NCBI RefSeq assembly: GCF_046844695.1
Contig: NZ_CP177354.1
Location: 4,960,001 to 5,024,000, forward strand
Reading direction: 5' to 3'
DNA from: Pokkaliibacter plantistimulans
Lineage (GTDB): Bacteria; Pseudomonadota; Gammaproteobacteria; Pseudomonadales; Balneatricaceae
Length of the DNA: 64,000 nucleotides
Shown here piece by piece: positions 17,025 through 25,108 of the stretch. Position numbers and translations under genes: made by a program. How positions within the stretch are numbered: position 1 is the first letter of the stretch; each line of letters starts with the position of its first letter. Under the pieces are notes generated by a model. It had not been told where the DNA came from. It saw only the letters and a list, made by a program, of their open reading frames with translations, and searched no databases.

Positions 17025-18089
17025 ATGGAATACTTTCTCAGCATAACGGTTACTACACTGTCAACGGCTTTTATTGCCCTTCTGATGCTTCGCCCCTTGT
17101 CAACCCGTCTGGGCTTTGTTGACATTCCTAATGCCAGAACCGTCCATCACGGACATGTCCCCAACATCGGAGGGCTGTCAGTGTATCTTGGAATGCTGGC
17201 TCCCGTTCTTTTCATGAATGTCGACTGGCAGTATCAGGGGCTATACATTCTAGGCGTGTCAATAATGGTTCTGACAGGTGCACTGGACGATTTAAAAGAG
17301 CTCTCTGCCAAATCCAGATTACTTGTCCAAGCAGCGGTCAGTCTGTTAATGCTGATGCTGGCTCAATACCCAGTGTCTTATCTAGGAGAGTTCCCGATAC
17401 TAGGATCCTTTAACATAGGGGGACTAGGTTATGTCGTTGGAGTATTTGCAATCATCGGCAGCATCAACGCCTTCAACATGATCGACGGTATCGACGGTCT
17501 GGCAGGTTCAGTAGCGTTGATTGCACTAGCACAAATCTGTCTTCTACTTTTTATACGTGGGAACACTGATCTTTGCTTATTGGCACTGATCGTAATTGTC
17601 GCTCTGATCCCCTACCTGATCCTTAACCTTGGCTTATGGCCCTTCGAGAGGAAGGTTTTCATGGGTGATGCCGGAGTTATGTTTGTAGGCTTCACCATCG
17701 CATGGCTGTTGATAAATGCTACGCAGTCCCCCTCGCGTTATATAAGCCCTATCTCAGCATTCTGGATCATTTCTCTGCCTTTCATGGACATACTTGAGGT
17801 TATTCGTACACGTTTAAAACAAGGTAAGTCCCCCTTTCAGGCTGACCGCCAACATATCCACCATTTTTTCCTGAATGCAGGACTTCCAGCCAAACACGCG
17901 TTGGTAGCTGTCTTGATTTTAGCCACATCCACATCGGGTTTAGGCTTGGCATTAGAGCTAATAGGAGCGAAAGAATGGATAATGGTGTTAATGTTTATCG
18001 TCCTCAACGCAGCTTACTTCCAAGTTAAACCGCACCTATGGAAGCTTTTCAAACGCTGGGCAGTTCACACGTATCCAAATGATCATTAA
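17025..18089 (+). CDS. wecA: Undecaprenyl-phosphate GlcNAc-1-phosphate transferase (WecA family)
   Basis: 354 residues with about ten to eleven transmembrane helices. Family motifs are in place: the Mg-binding GALDDLKEL, INAFNMIDGIDGLAG, KVFMGDAGVMF and the cytoplasmic RQHIHHFFLNAG loop. WecA-type enzymes transfer a sugar-1-phosphate (usually GlcNAc) to undecaprenyl phosphate, starting assembly of a lipid-linked polysaccharide. A GGGAG site precedes the ATG. As the first gene after the ops site it is the likely initiating transferase of the cluster; the sugar specificity is inferred from the family. Confidence 0.92.
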   Translation: MEYFLSITVTTLSTAFIALLMLRPLSTRLGFVDIPNARTVHHGHVPNIGGLSVYLGMLAPVLFMNVDWQYQGLYILGVSIMVLTGALDDLKELSAKSRLLVQAAVSLLMLMLAQYPVSYLGEFPILGSFNIGGLGYVVGVFAIIGSINAFNMIDGIDGLAGSVALIALAQICLLLFIRGNTDLCLLALIVIVALIPYLILNLGLWPFERKVFMGDAGVMFVGFTIAWLLINATQSPSRYISPISAFWIISLPFMDILEVIRTRLKQGKSPFQADRQHIHHFFLNAGLPAKHALVAVLILATSTSGLGLALELIGAKEWIMVLMFIVLNAAYFQVKPHLWKLFKRWAVHTYPNDH

Positions 18090-18167
18090 CAGCAGCTGCA
18101 AGACTCTTCATAGCGGTAACTGTTACAACAACAGCTCCCCTTCATACCGAACACCAAGCAGTGAAAT

Positions 18168-18599
18168 ATGAGCAAACTATTAAAAATTTCATGGGCAGCG
18201 CCCTTCAGCGTACTGCTGATAGTGACCGGATGCAGCAATACCCCTCCAACTCTGGTCGCCTCTAGAGCCTTAATTGATCACACTCAACGAACTGACTTAC
18301 AAATCGTCACTGACAACGTCTCAAGCAATCTTGAAGTCGCTAGTGTTGGCCAGCCTATCGCCATAAATAACGACACCTATGTCGTCTCTAAAAAGTACTC
18401 ATCAGCCAGTGGCCTGAATTGCCTCATGCTTGATGCCAGCACCCCCACTGCCAGCTCACCACAACTCAGCGTATGCCGTGAGCCATGGGGGCTTAAGTGG
18501 TTCAAAACCAAAGACGTTGTAGCTAGCATGGGCAGTGGCAACACATCTGTGGATAGTGATGCCAACCTGAGCGGCTTCAGTAGCAGCTCACTTAAATGA
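18168..18599 (+). CDS. Putative polysaccharide-locus lipoprotein
   Basis: 143 residues. A signal peptide with lipobox (FSVLLIVTGCSN) predicts lipidation at Cys22. The rest is Ser/Thr-rich; the segment from about residue 70 (TYVVSKKYSSASGLNCLML, then VCREPWGLKWF) resembles small lipoproteins found beside surface-polysaccharide export genes, including the group named after DVU3141. Function is unknown. It ends four bases inside the longest reading of the next frame and lies just before the outer-membrane exporter, so an accessory role in export is likely but unproven. Confidence 0.75.
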   Translation: MSKLLKISWAAPFSVLLIVTGCSNTPPTLVASRALIDHTQRTDLQIVTDNVSSNLEVASVGQPIAINNDTYVVSKKYSSASGLNCLMLDASTPTASSPQLSVCREPWGLKWFKTKDVVASMGSGNTSVDSDANLSGFSSSSLK

Positions 18600-18622
18600 G
18601 AGTCAGGACACAGGAATCCCCA

Positions 18623-20272
18623 ATGAGCCGCTTTTTATCTCTACGTTGCGCTCTGCTTTCAGTAGGGCTGTTGTTCTCGATAACAATGCACATCAGCTTT
18701 GCTGCAGACACCACTGTACCCAACCTGTCTCAGCCAGTAGCAAGCGCAACCGCCACATCGTCAGTACTCCCATCAGCAGAGAAAGGCCTCCCTCCGCCTT
18801 TTGGCGCGAACTTGTTTCTGGGAGGGTCTGACGCAGAACGCAACGATGGCCTCAATGAGAGCTACCTCATCGCCCCCGGTGACAAGATCGCCGTGCAGGC
18901 ATGGGGAGCCATTACACTGAGTGAAACGGTAACCGTTGACTCACAAGGCAATGTATTTATTCCAGAAGTCGGCCCCATTACAGTAGGCAATACACCTGCA
19001 AGCAAGCTGAATGCATTAGTAACCTCCAAAATTGAGGCGGTATACCCTAACAACGTCAATGTTTACGTCAACCTCCTCACGGCAACCCCTGTTAGCGTAT
19101 TTGTCACCGGACCTGTACTACGCCCGGGTCAGTATGCGGGCATGGCCTCCGACAGCCTGCTTTACTTCCTTATCCGAGCTGGCGGCATAGATTCTGAGCG
19201 TGGTAGCTATCGTCACATCGTCATTCTTCGGAACAACAACCCTGTGCTGGATGTGGACCTATATGAGTTCTTGCGCCAGGGCTTCCTTCCCAACTTCAGC
19301 TTTAAAGATCAGGACGTTATTCTGGTCAAACCTCAGGGTTCAACAGTAACAGTCGAGGGTGGAGTACGAAATCCATTCCGTTTTGAGTTCTCGACCGCTA
19401 CGGCACTCGGTAGCGAACTAACCAAATACGCCCGACCTCTGGCCAAGATCAGTCATGTTGGCGTTGAAGGGTCTCGAAGCTCTGTCCCTTTCTCGGTTTA
19501 CCTTGCTTACCCACGCTTTAATAGTTTTGACCTTGAAGATGGCGACACCGTCACTTTCAATGCAGACCTGAAACCACAGGTCATCGATATACTGATCCAG
19601 GGTAGCTATTTAGGCCCATCAACTTACACGGTCAAGAAAGACACCCACCTTCAGGATTTGCTTGATCACGTGGCGATAGATCCGGCACTTGCCGATGTCC
19701 AATCCATTTACATCGAACGAGCCAGTGTAGCTGCCAAACAAAAAGAGATGATCGATCAAGCGCTGCAGCGCCTGGAGCGCAGCGTTTATACCGCACCAGC
19801 CTCCTCTGAAGGTGAGGCTCGAATCCGCACAGAAGAAGCGGGACTAGTAAGTGACTTTGTAAAACGTGCACAGCAAATCATTCCTAAAGGCACGGTTGTT
19901 GTTTCACAGAACGGCAGCGTTGCCAATATCCTCCTGGAACAGGGTGATAAGGTAATAATTCCTCAGAAGAGCGACTTGGTTCAGGTCGGTGGAGAAGTGC
20001 TGATGCCTCAGGCCGTAGTATTCAACCCCAAAGCCAAACTTGAAGATTATATTGCCTGGGCTGGAGGCTACACTGAACGTGCAGACATTGAGCGGATCGC
20101 TATTGTGCATGCTAATGGCCTGGTAGATTTCAACCAGAAATCAACCCTTCGTCCCGGTGATCAACTGCTGGTACTGCCAAAGGTAGACGCAAAAAATATG
20201 CAAGCAGTGAAAGATATCACCCAAATCATTTATCAAATTGCCGTAGCAGCGAAAATCGCACTTAATTTCTAA
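18623..20272 (+). CDS. Outer-membrane polysaccharide export protein (KpsD/Wza family)
   Basis: 549 residues from the ATG at 18623 (MSRFLSLRCALLSVGLLFS), which has an AGGA site and begins a clear signal peptide. An ATG 27 bases upstream would spoil the signal sequence. The polysaccharide-export domain (YLIAPGDKIAVQAWGAITLS, then VFIPEVGPITVGN) covers about residues 70-160. It is followed by several SLBB-type beta-grasp domains (VFVTGPVLRPGQYAGM; VEGGVRNPFRFEF; VQVGGEVLMPQAVVF). Length and arrangement match KpsD-type OPX proteins that carry capsule across the outer membrane, in partnership with the KpsE-like protein downstream. Confidence 0.9.
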   Translation: MSRFLSLRCALLSVGLLFSITMHISFAADTTVPNLSQPVASATATSSVLPSAEKGLPPPFGANLFLGGSDAERNDGLNESYLIAPGDKIAVQAWGAITLSETVTVDSQGNVFIPEVGPITVGNTPASKLNALVTSKIEAVYPNNVNVYVNLLTATPVSVFVTGPVLRPGQYAGMASDSLLYFLIRAGGIDSERGSYRHIVILRNNNPVLDVDLYEFLRQGFLPNFSFKDQDVILVKPQGSTVTVEGGVRNPFRFEFSTATALGSELTKYARPLAKISHVGVEGSRSSVPFSVYLAYPRFNSFDLEDGDTVTFNADLKPQVIDILIQGSYLGPSTYTVKKDTHLQDLLDHVAIDPALADVQSIYIERASVAAKQKEMIDQALQRLERSVYTAPASSEGEARIRTEEAGLVSDFVKRAQQIIPKGTVVVSQNGSVANILLEQGDKVIIPQKSDLVQVGGEVLMPQAVVFNPKAKLEDYIAWAGGYTERADIERIAIVHANGLVDFNQKSTLRPGDQLLVLPKVDAKNMQAVKDITQIIYQIAVAAKIALNF

Positions 20273-20279
20273 CTGAAGC

Positions 20280-20315
20280 TAACCCAGAGGAGCTTTATAT
20301 ATCGCCTCTGGGTTA
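20280..20315 (+). repeat. Intra-operon hairpin, 11-bp stem
   Basis: TAACCCAGAGG (20280-20290) and CCTCTGGGTTA (20305-20315) are exact reverse complements with a 14-base loop. It sits in the 63-base gap between the exporter gene and the first glycosyltransferase. No U-tract follows. Such a stem could cause pausing or RNA processing inside the RfaH-controlled operon. Confidence 0.5.
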
Positions 20316-20335
20316 ACTAATCTACGGCAAACTGC

Positions 20336-21403
20336 ATGACTCAAACGCCAGAGAGAAATTTCCCAGATACAGAGTTAATCTCATATTCTGTGGCACTTTG
20401 TACCTACAATGGTGCACGTTTCATTGAGCAGCAGCTACAGAGCATTGCTGATCAAGACTTAAAGCCTGATGAAATAGTCATTTGTGATGATGGCTCAACC
20501 GACAACACGCTAAAACTGATTGAAGAATTTGCGCAAAATAATCCGTTTCTAAACATAAGACTATTCAGAAATGATAGAAATATGGGGTATATAGCTAACT
20601 TTGAACAAGCAATAAAGCTATGCCGCAATACGTATATCTTTCTTAGTGACCAGGATGATGTCTGGGTTCCCGAGAAAGCAGCAGTCCAACTTAACTATAT
20701 GGCAGCACCAAACACTCTTTTAAGTTTTAGTAATGCCGCCAGGATATCTGATAGATCAACAGCGCTAAGTCCCGACTTATGGAGCTGTGTCAATTTTAAC
20801 GAGTTACGTCAACACCAATTATGTAATGGCCGTTCCCTAGAGGTGTTATCGAGGCATAACGTTGTAACAGGTGCCACTGTTGCATTCAGAAGAGATTTTG
20901 CACTAGCCAGTATGCCATTCCCCAAGAGCTACCCGCATGACGCCTGGTTGGCATTGAATGCGGCATTGCAGAATGGCTTGGTGTGTATAAACCGGCAACT
21001 GATTCAGTATCGGCAACATGATAAGAACACTCTAGGAGCTCACTACATCTCACCCTTACAGAAAGCCTGGCGAGCATTGTGGAAGCCACGAGATAAATTT
21101 CCGAAAGATTTCTACCAGCGTCTGGAAATATTCTCTCAGCTAATTGAAGACCAGCGTTTTCCAGTCGACTTTCGTGAAAAGTTAGATACGGTATTGCGCT
21201 TTCAGACATTTCGCTTGGCCGTTATAGAGCAAAGAACTTCCCCCTGCGAGGGCCTAAAAGAAGTTTTCAAATGGTCACGACACGGCCTCTACTACAGCCA
21301 TGGAGCAGGATGGCGCTCAATCTTGACGGATGTTCTGCAGCTGATTCGCAGTATGCCGTACAGAGTCATCGCTAGATGTAATAGCGGTAAGAAAGAAAAA
21401 TGA
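20336..21403 (+). CDS. Glycosyltransferase family 2
   Basis: 355 residues, GT-A fold. The N-terminal nucleotide-sugar domain shows SVALCTYNGARFIEQQLQSI, DEIVICDDGSTDNTLKLIEE, and a DQDDVW motif (FLSDQDDVWVPEKA) that supplies the metal-binding DxD. The pattern is common in rhamnosyl- and other polysaccharide-repeat transferases; donor and acceptor are not readable. No strong ribosome-binding site is seen before the ATG. The stop overlaps the next start by four bases (ATGA), indicating translational coupling. Confidence 0.88.
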   Translation: MTQTPERNFPDTELISYSVALCTYNGARFIEQQLQSIADQDLKPDEIVICDDGSTDNTLKLIEEFAQNNPFLNIRLFRNDRNMGYIANFEQAIKLCRNTYIFLSDQDDVWVPEKAAVQLNYMAAPNTLLSFSNAARISDRSTALSPDLWSCVNFNELRQHQLCNGRSLEVLSRHNVVTGATVAFRRDFALASMPFPKSYPHDAWLALNAALQNGLVCINRQLIQYRQHDKNTLGAHYISPLQKAWRALWKPRDKFPKDFYQRLEIFSQLIEDQRFPVDFREKLDTVLRFQTFRLAVIEQRTSPCEGLKEVFKWSRHGLYYSHGAGWRSILTDVLQLIRSMPYRVIARCNSGKKEK

Positions 21404-22551
21404 AAATTGCTCACGTGGTAAATAGACTTGACGGTAATGGAGTTACCAAAGCCGTAATAAATCTATGCGAGACGCTAAGTGACCGCGGCATAACATCAGA
21501 TATTATCGTACTGGAAAAGACCGAATACCCATTACGTATAGACATACAGCTTCACTCACTAGGCAGTTCGGGACTAATGAAGCGTCAGAACCCGATAGTG
21601 AAATATGTCAGAAAGCTAGCAAAATATACGGTAGGCAGCCTTGCCTACTACTCATTGAAAGCAGAAAAGAAAAGTGCTCAGCTCGACCGCCTTATTAAAA
21701 AAGAAGGCTACACGCACATATTGCTACATTGTCATTATTCAAAAATACTTTTTTCTAAAGTTAAAGAAGCAAAGTGCTTTCCAGTTATTCACAATAAAAA
21801 AAGTAAGCACTTGAAAGCCACCTGGTGGCTACCAAGCTGGATCAACCGACACGTGATGAGCAGAGCACTCGTTGATCGGTCAACGATTGCAGTGTCAAAA
21901 GCGGTAAGGAATGACTTAAGTAAGTATCTGCATGTAGAAAAACATCAGCTCAGTGTTCTACCAAATGTGATTAATAGTGCTGCAATTACATCTCTTGCAA
22001 AACTGGACCGTCCACTACCCGCAAAGCTTATAGAAAAACAATATCTGCTAGCCGTTGGTCGGCTAGCTCCCCAAAAACGTTTTGATCGGCTACTCAAAGC
22101 TTACTCGATGAGTAGTTGCGAATTACCACTGGTTATAGCCGGTGATGGTATCCAGCTAAAACTACTGCAGAGACTAGCAAGAAGATTACGAATTAATCAT
22201 CGGGTAATTTTTCTGGGTCATGTAGAAAATCCTTACCAGCTGATGAAGCATGCACGTTTGCTCATTCTTTCATCAGACTATGAAGGTTTACCAACCGTAT
22301 TAATTGAAGCATTACTTTTGCATACGCCTGTACTTGCTACTGCATGCAGCGGGGCTAGAGAAGCAGTGGCAAATTGCAAACTGGCAAAACTAGTACCAAT
22401 CAGAAAGCTCAGCGTACTTGCCGAGTCGATAAACCAGTACTCATTACATCCTCCAACATGCGATGAGTGTAACTGCATGCTAGATCACTATAAACCCGAA
22501 CGAATCATCAAGGAATTTCTCAATCTGGTGGACTATGAATCGAACCATTAA
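21400..22551 (+). CDS. Glycosyltransferase family 4
   Basis: 383 residues, GT-B fold. The N-terminus MKIAHVVNRLDGNGVTKAVI is a typical GT4 opening. The C-terminal donor-binding half contains LLAVGRLAPQKRFDRLLKAY, VIAGDGIQLKLLQRL, FLGHVENPYQLMKHA and the SSDYEGLPTVLIEALLL motif with its E-x7-E pair. It probably adds one sugar of the repeat unit. It overlaps the previous gene by 4 bases and the next by 17, so the three glycosyltransferases form one tightly packed group. Confidence 0.9.
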   Translation: MKIAHVVNRLDGNGVTKAVINLCETLSDRGITSDIIVLEKTEYPLRIDIQLHSLGSSGLMKRQNPIVKYVRKLAKYTVGSLAYYSLKAEKKSAQLDRLIKKEGYTHILLHCHYSKILFSKVKEAKCFPVIHNKKSKHLKATWWLPSWINRHVMSRALVDRSTIAVSKAVRNDLSKYLHVEKHQLSVLPNVINSAAITSLAKLDRPLPAKLIEKQYLLAVGRLAPQKRFDRLLKAYSMSSCELPLVIAGDGIQLKLLQRLARRLRINHRVIFLGHVENPYQLMKHARLLILSSDYEGLPTVLIEALLLHTPVLATACSGAREAVANCKLAKLVPIRKLSVLAESINQYSLHPPTCDECNCMLDHYKPERIIKEFLNLVDYESNH

Positions 22552-23611
22552 AGTTATTCATGCCATACCAGAGCTGAAAGTAGGTGGTGTGGAACGTGTG
22601 GCAATGCACCTCTTGCAAAGTCCCTTACACGGTGTGGAATATCATCTTTTAGTTATTGAGCAAGCTGATATAGATTTAATAGAAAAACTACCTGCACATG
22701 TTCTTACTCGCCTGCATATTCTTAATGGGAAAAAACATAGACCTAGTACATATTTCAAGGCAATACATAGAATAAAAGAAATAGCCCCTGACTGGCTCAT
22801 GGCATCACTGTGGCGCGCACAACCCCTTATATGGATGAGCCGTCAGGAAAACTATAAGACAGTTACCTGTTTCCACAATACACGGTTCTCACACATCCTA
22901 GATAAGGCAGCAACAATTTTTAGCCTGAAGAATGCGAACTATTGCTTTACTGATTCACAAGCAACAGCTGAGTTTATCAGACAGTTTAGCAATATACGTA
23001 TTGAACACCTTCATCATATTATCCAACAGCCGCTGCTAACCGGTGTCCGTAAACAGAAACGTTTAGTGTATATAGGTAGATTAGCGACACAAAAAGGTCT
23101 TGAGCAAGGAATACAACTAATTGTCGCACTGAAACGCCTGAGACAAACCTGGCATTTGGACTGTTATGGACCAGACGAAGGTGCTTTACGGAAGCTCCAG
23201 CTAATGGCAAAACAATATGGCGTGGAAGAGCAAATACACTTTTTTGGCTCGCGCAACCCTTCAGAAATAAGCACGATTCTCGCTAGCTACGACTATCTGC
23301 TGCAGCCATCTCCTAACGAGGGCATGGCCATGGTGGTAATGGAGGCGATGCAGCAAGGGACAATTCCTGTAGTCCGACCAAGTGGAGAAATACCACAATA
23401 CACGCAAGATGATCACGACGCTATTTGGTTTAATGCTGTGAATGATCAGTTAGCAAAGCGCTTAATTGCTTTAGCAGACAATGATCAACTTAGAGAACAG
23501 ATGCGGACACGCATGAAAGAAAAAGCCTCGAACTGGAAAGATGTATGCGATGAGCTTTCTACACTACTGCTCTCTTTACATGTTCCAGCCAACTTATCCC
23601 AAAATTACTGA
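22535..23611 (+). CDS. Glycosyltransferase family 4
   Basis: 358 residues, GT-B fold. It opens VIHAIPELKVGGVERVAMHL, and the donor-site half shows LVYIGRLATQKGLEQGI, YGPDEGALRKLQLMAKQYG, IHFFGSRNPSEI and PSPNEGMAMVVMEAMQQG. The start overlaps the previous gene by 17 bases with a GGTGG site. It is a second GT4 of the same cluster, not closely similar to its neighbour. Sugar specificity is unknown. Confidence 0.9.
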   Translation: MNRTIKVIHAIPELKVGGVERVAMHLLQSPLHGVEYHLLVIEQADIDLIEKLPAHVLTRLHILNGKKHRPSTYFKAIHRIKEIAPDWLMASLWRAQPLIWMSRQENYKTVTCFHNTRFSHILDKAATIFSLKNANYCFTDSQATAEFIRQFSNIRIEHLHHIIQQPLLTGVRKQKRLVYIGRLATQKGLEQGIQLIVALKRLRQTWHLDCYGPDEGALRKLQLMAKQYGVEEQIHFFGSRNPSEISTILASYDYLLQPSPNEGMAMVVMEAMQQGTIPVVRPSGEIPQYTQDDHDAIWFNAVNDQLAKRLIALADNDQLREQMRTRMKEKASNWKDVCDELSTLLLSLHVPANLSQNY

Positions 23612-23614
23612 CGT

Positions 23615-24403
23615 ATGACTCAACTTAAAAAGCGACATCCCGCACTCATCGTTAGAGATGTTATTTTTGCCATATTTATCCGTGAACTTAAAGGTAGGTT
23701 TGGTGCATTCAGATTAGGCATAGGCTGGGCAATTATAGACCCTGTAGCTTTCATTTTCATGATGACAGTATTTAGAAGCATTACGGGATCGCATAGCGTT
23801 CAAGGCATACCTTTCCCCGTCTTTTTTATGCTTGGCTACATTCCTTTTAACTTTTTCCTAAAGGTACAGAGTCAAGTTACAGGAGCAATTCGGGCAAGCC
23901 AAGGTTTATTTGGATACAGGCAAGTGAAACCAATAGATGCCATTTTGGCCAGAACGCTTTTAGAGTGTCTCATATTGCTATTTGTACTGGCACTACTATT
24001 TTTAGTCTTCCTCTGGGTTGGTGTAGACGTACAGGTCGACAATCCTTTACTACTTATAGCAAGCATATTCTTCCTAGTTACTTTTGGTTTAGGACTTGGC
24101 ATATGCTTCTGTATATTACAGAGCAGATTCCCTGAATCCGAAAAATTCATTGATATCGCAATGCGCCCTCTTTTCTTTATATCCGGCGTATTTTTTTCCT
24201 TAGATGAGATACCACAACAATACCGTCACTACATAGATTGGAACCCAATCGTACATGGTACAGAAATGGCCCGAGCTGCTTGCTATGACTCTTTCTCAAG
24301 TGCTGGAGGTAGCATTGAGTACCTAGCCTTTTGGGCAGTTTTCTTCCTATTTCTTGGCCTTGCCTTGTATCGACTAGAATGGAAGAGGATAGTGGCATCG
24401 TGA
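23615..24403 (+). CDS. kpsM: Capsule polysaccharide ABC transporter permease (KpsM-like)
   Basis: 262 residues with about six transmembrane helices and an ABC-2 type permease fold. The N-terminal cytoplasmic segment RDVIFAIFIRELKGRFGAFRLGIGWAI is the conserved KpsM/CtrC/BexB entry; the DPVAFIFMMTVFRSITG and GVFFSLDEIPQQYRHYIDWNP regions fit the same family. With the overlapping ATPase gene and the KpsE- and KpsD-like proteins it makes an ABC-dependent capsule exporter. The stop overlaps the GTG start of the ATPase gene. Confidence 0.93.
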   Translation: MTQLKKRHPALIVRDVIFAIFIRELKGRFGAFRLGIGWAIIDPVAFIFMMTVFRSITGSHSVQGIPFPVFFMLGYIPFNFFLKVQSQVTGAIRASQGLFGYRQVKPIDAILARTLLECLILLFVLALLFLVFLWVGVDVQVDNPLLLIASIFFLVTFGLGLGICFCILQSRFPESEKFIDIAMRPLFFISGVFFSLDEIPQQYRHYIDWNPIVHGTEMARAACYDSFSSAGGSIEYLAFWAVFFLFLGLALYRLEWKRIVAS

Positions 24404-25050
24404 TTGAATTAATAAATGTCACAAAGTACTACCCCACAAGCCTTGGAAGAAAATATGTTATCCGTGATATTACAGCCACAATTCCTGGCCGTAGAAATAT
24501 AGGCATATTGGGAAGAAATGGTGCAGGCAAGTCTACCCTACTTAGACTTCTAGGTGGAATCGACTTTCCCGACAAGGGAGAAATAAAGACTGATCAGCTA
24601 ATTTCTTGGCCACTTGCTTTATCTACAGGACTGCACCCAATGATGACAGGTCGTGAGGGTACTCGCTTTGTGGCCAGAATTCATGGCGCACAGAACATAA
24701 AAGAAATTGAAAGTTTTACACAGGAGTTTTCAGAGTTAGGTTATAACTATGACCTTCCTGTAAGAACGTATTCTTCTGGCATGAGAAGTCGCCTAGCGTT
24801 TGCTATATCCATGGCATTTGATTTTGACACTTATCTGCTAGACGAGATTACCTCTGTAGGAGATCCTCGATTTCAAAAAAAAGCGAGAGCAGCATTGAAT
24901 CAAAAACGAGAAACAGCGAACGTCATAATGGTTTCTCATGCTCCAGGGTTGCTTAAAGAATTCTGTGACTGTGGCATTGTTTTGGATGATGGCAAGATGA
25001 CATTTTACGAGAGTATTGATAGAGCCATCACCATTTACAATGCACTCTAA
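24400..25050 (+). CDS. kpsT: Capsule polysaccharide ABC transporter ATPase (KpsT-like)
   Basis: 216 residues from the GTG at 24400, which overlaps the permease stop (GTGA). This start gives the standard KpsT opening MIELINVTKYYPTSLGRKYV; upstream in-frame starts lie within the permease gene. Motifs are Walker A GRNGAGKST, the KpsT-type ISWPLALSTGLHPMMTGREG, signature YSSGMRSRLAF, Walker B TYLLDEITSVGD and the switch His in MVSHAPG. It lacks the C-terminal sugar-binding extension found in some O-antigen (Wzt) ATPases, so it resembles capsule exporters. Confidence 0.93.
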   Translation: MIELINVTKYYPTSLGRKYVIRDITATIPGRRNIGILGRNGAGKSTLLRLLGGIDFPDKGEIKTDQLISWPLALSTGLHPMMTGREGTRFVARIHGAQNIKEIESFTQEFSELGYNYDLPVRTYSSGMRSRLAFAISMAFDFDTYLLDEITSVGDPRFQKKARAALNQKRETANVIMVSHAPGLLKEFCDCGIVLDDGKMTFYESIDRAITIYNAL

Positions 25051-25108
25051 AGAGTATCTTTATAAATACGACTTCACCATTAACAGGCTAATTCAACGAC
25101 TAATATTT

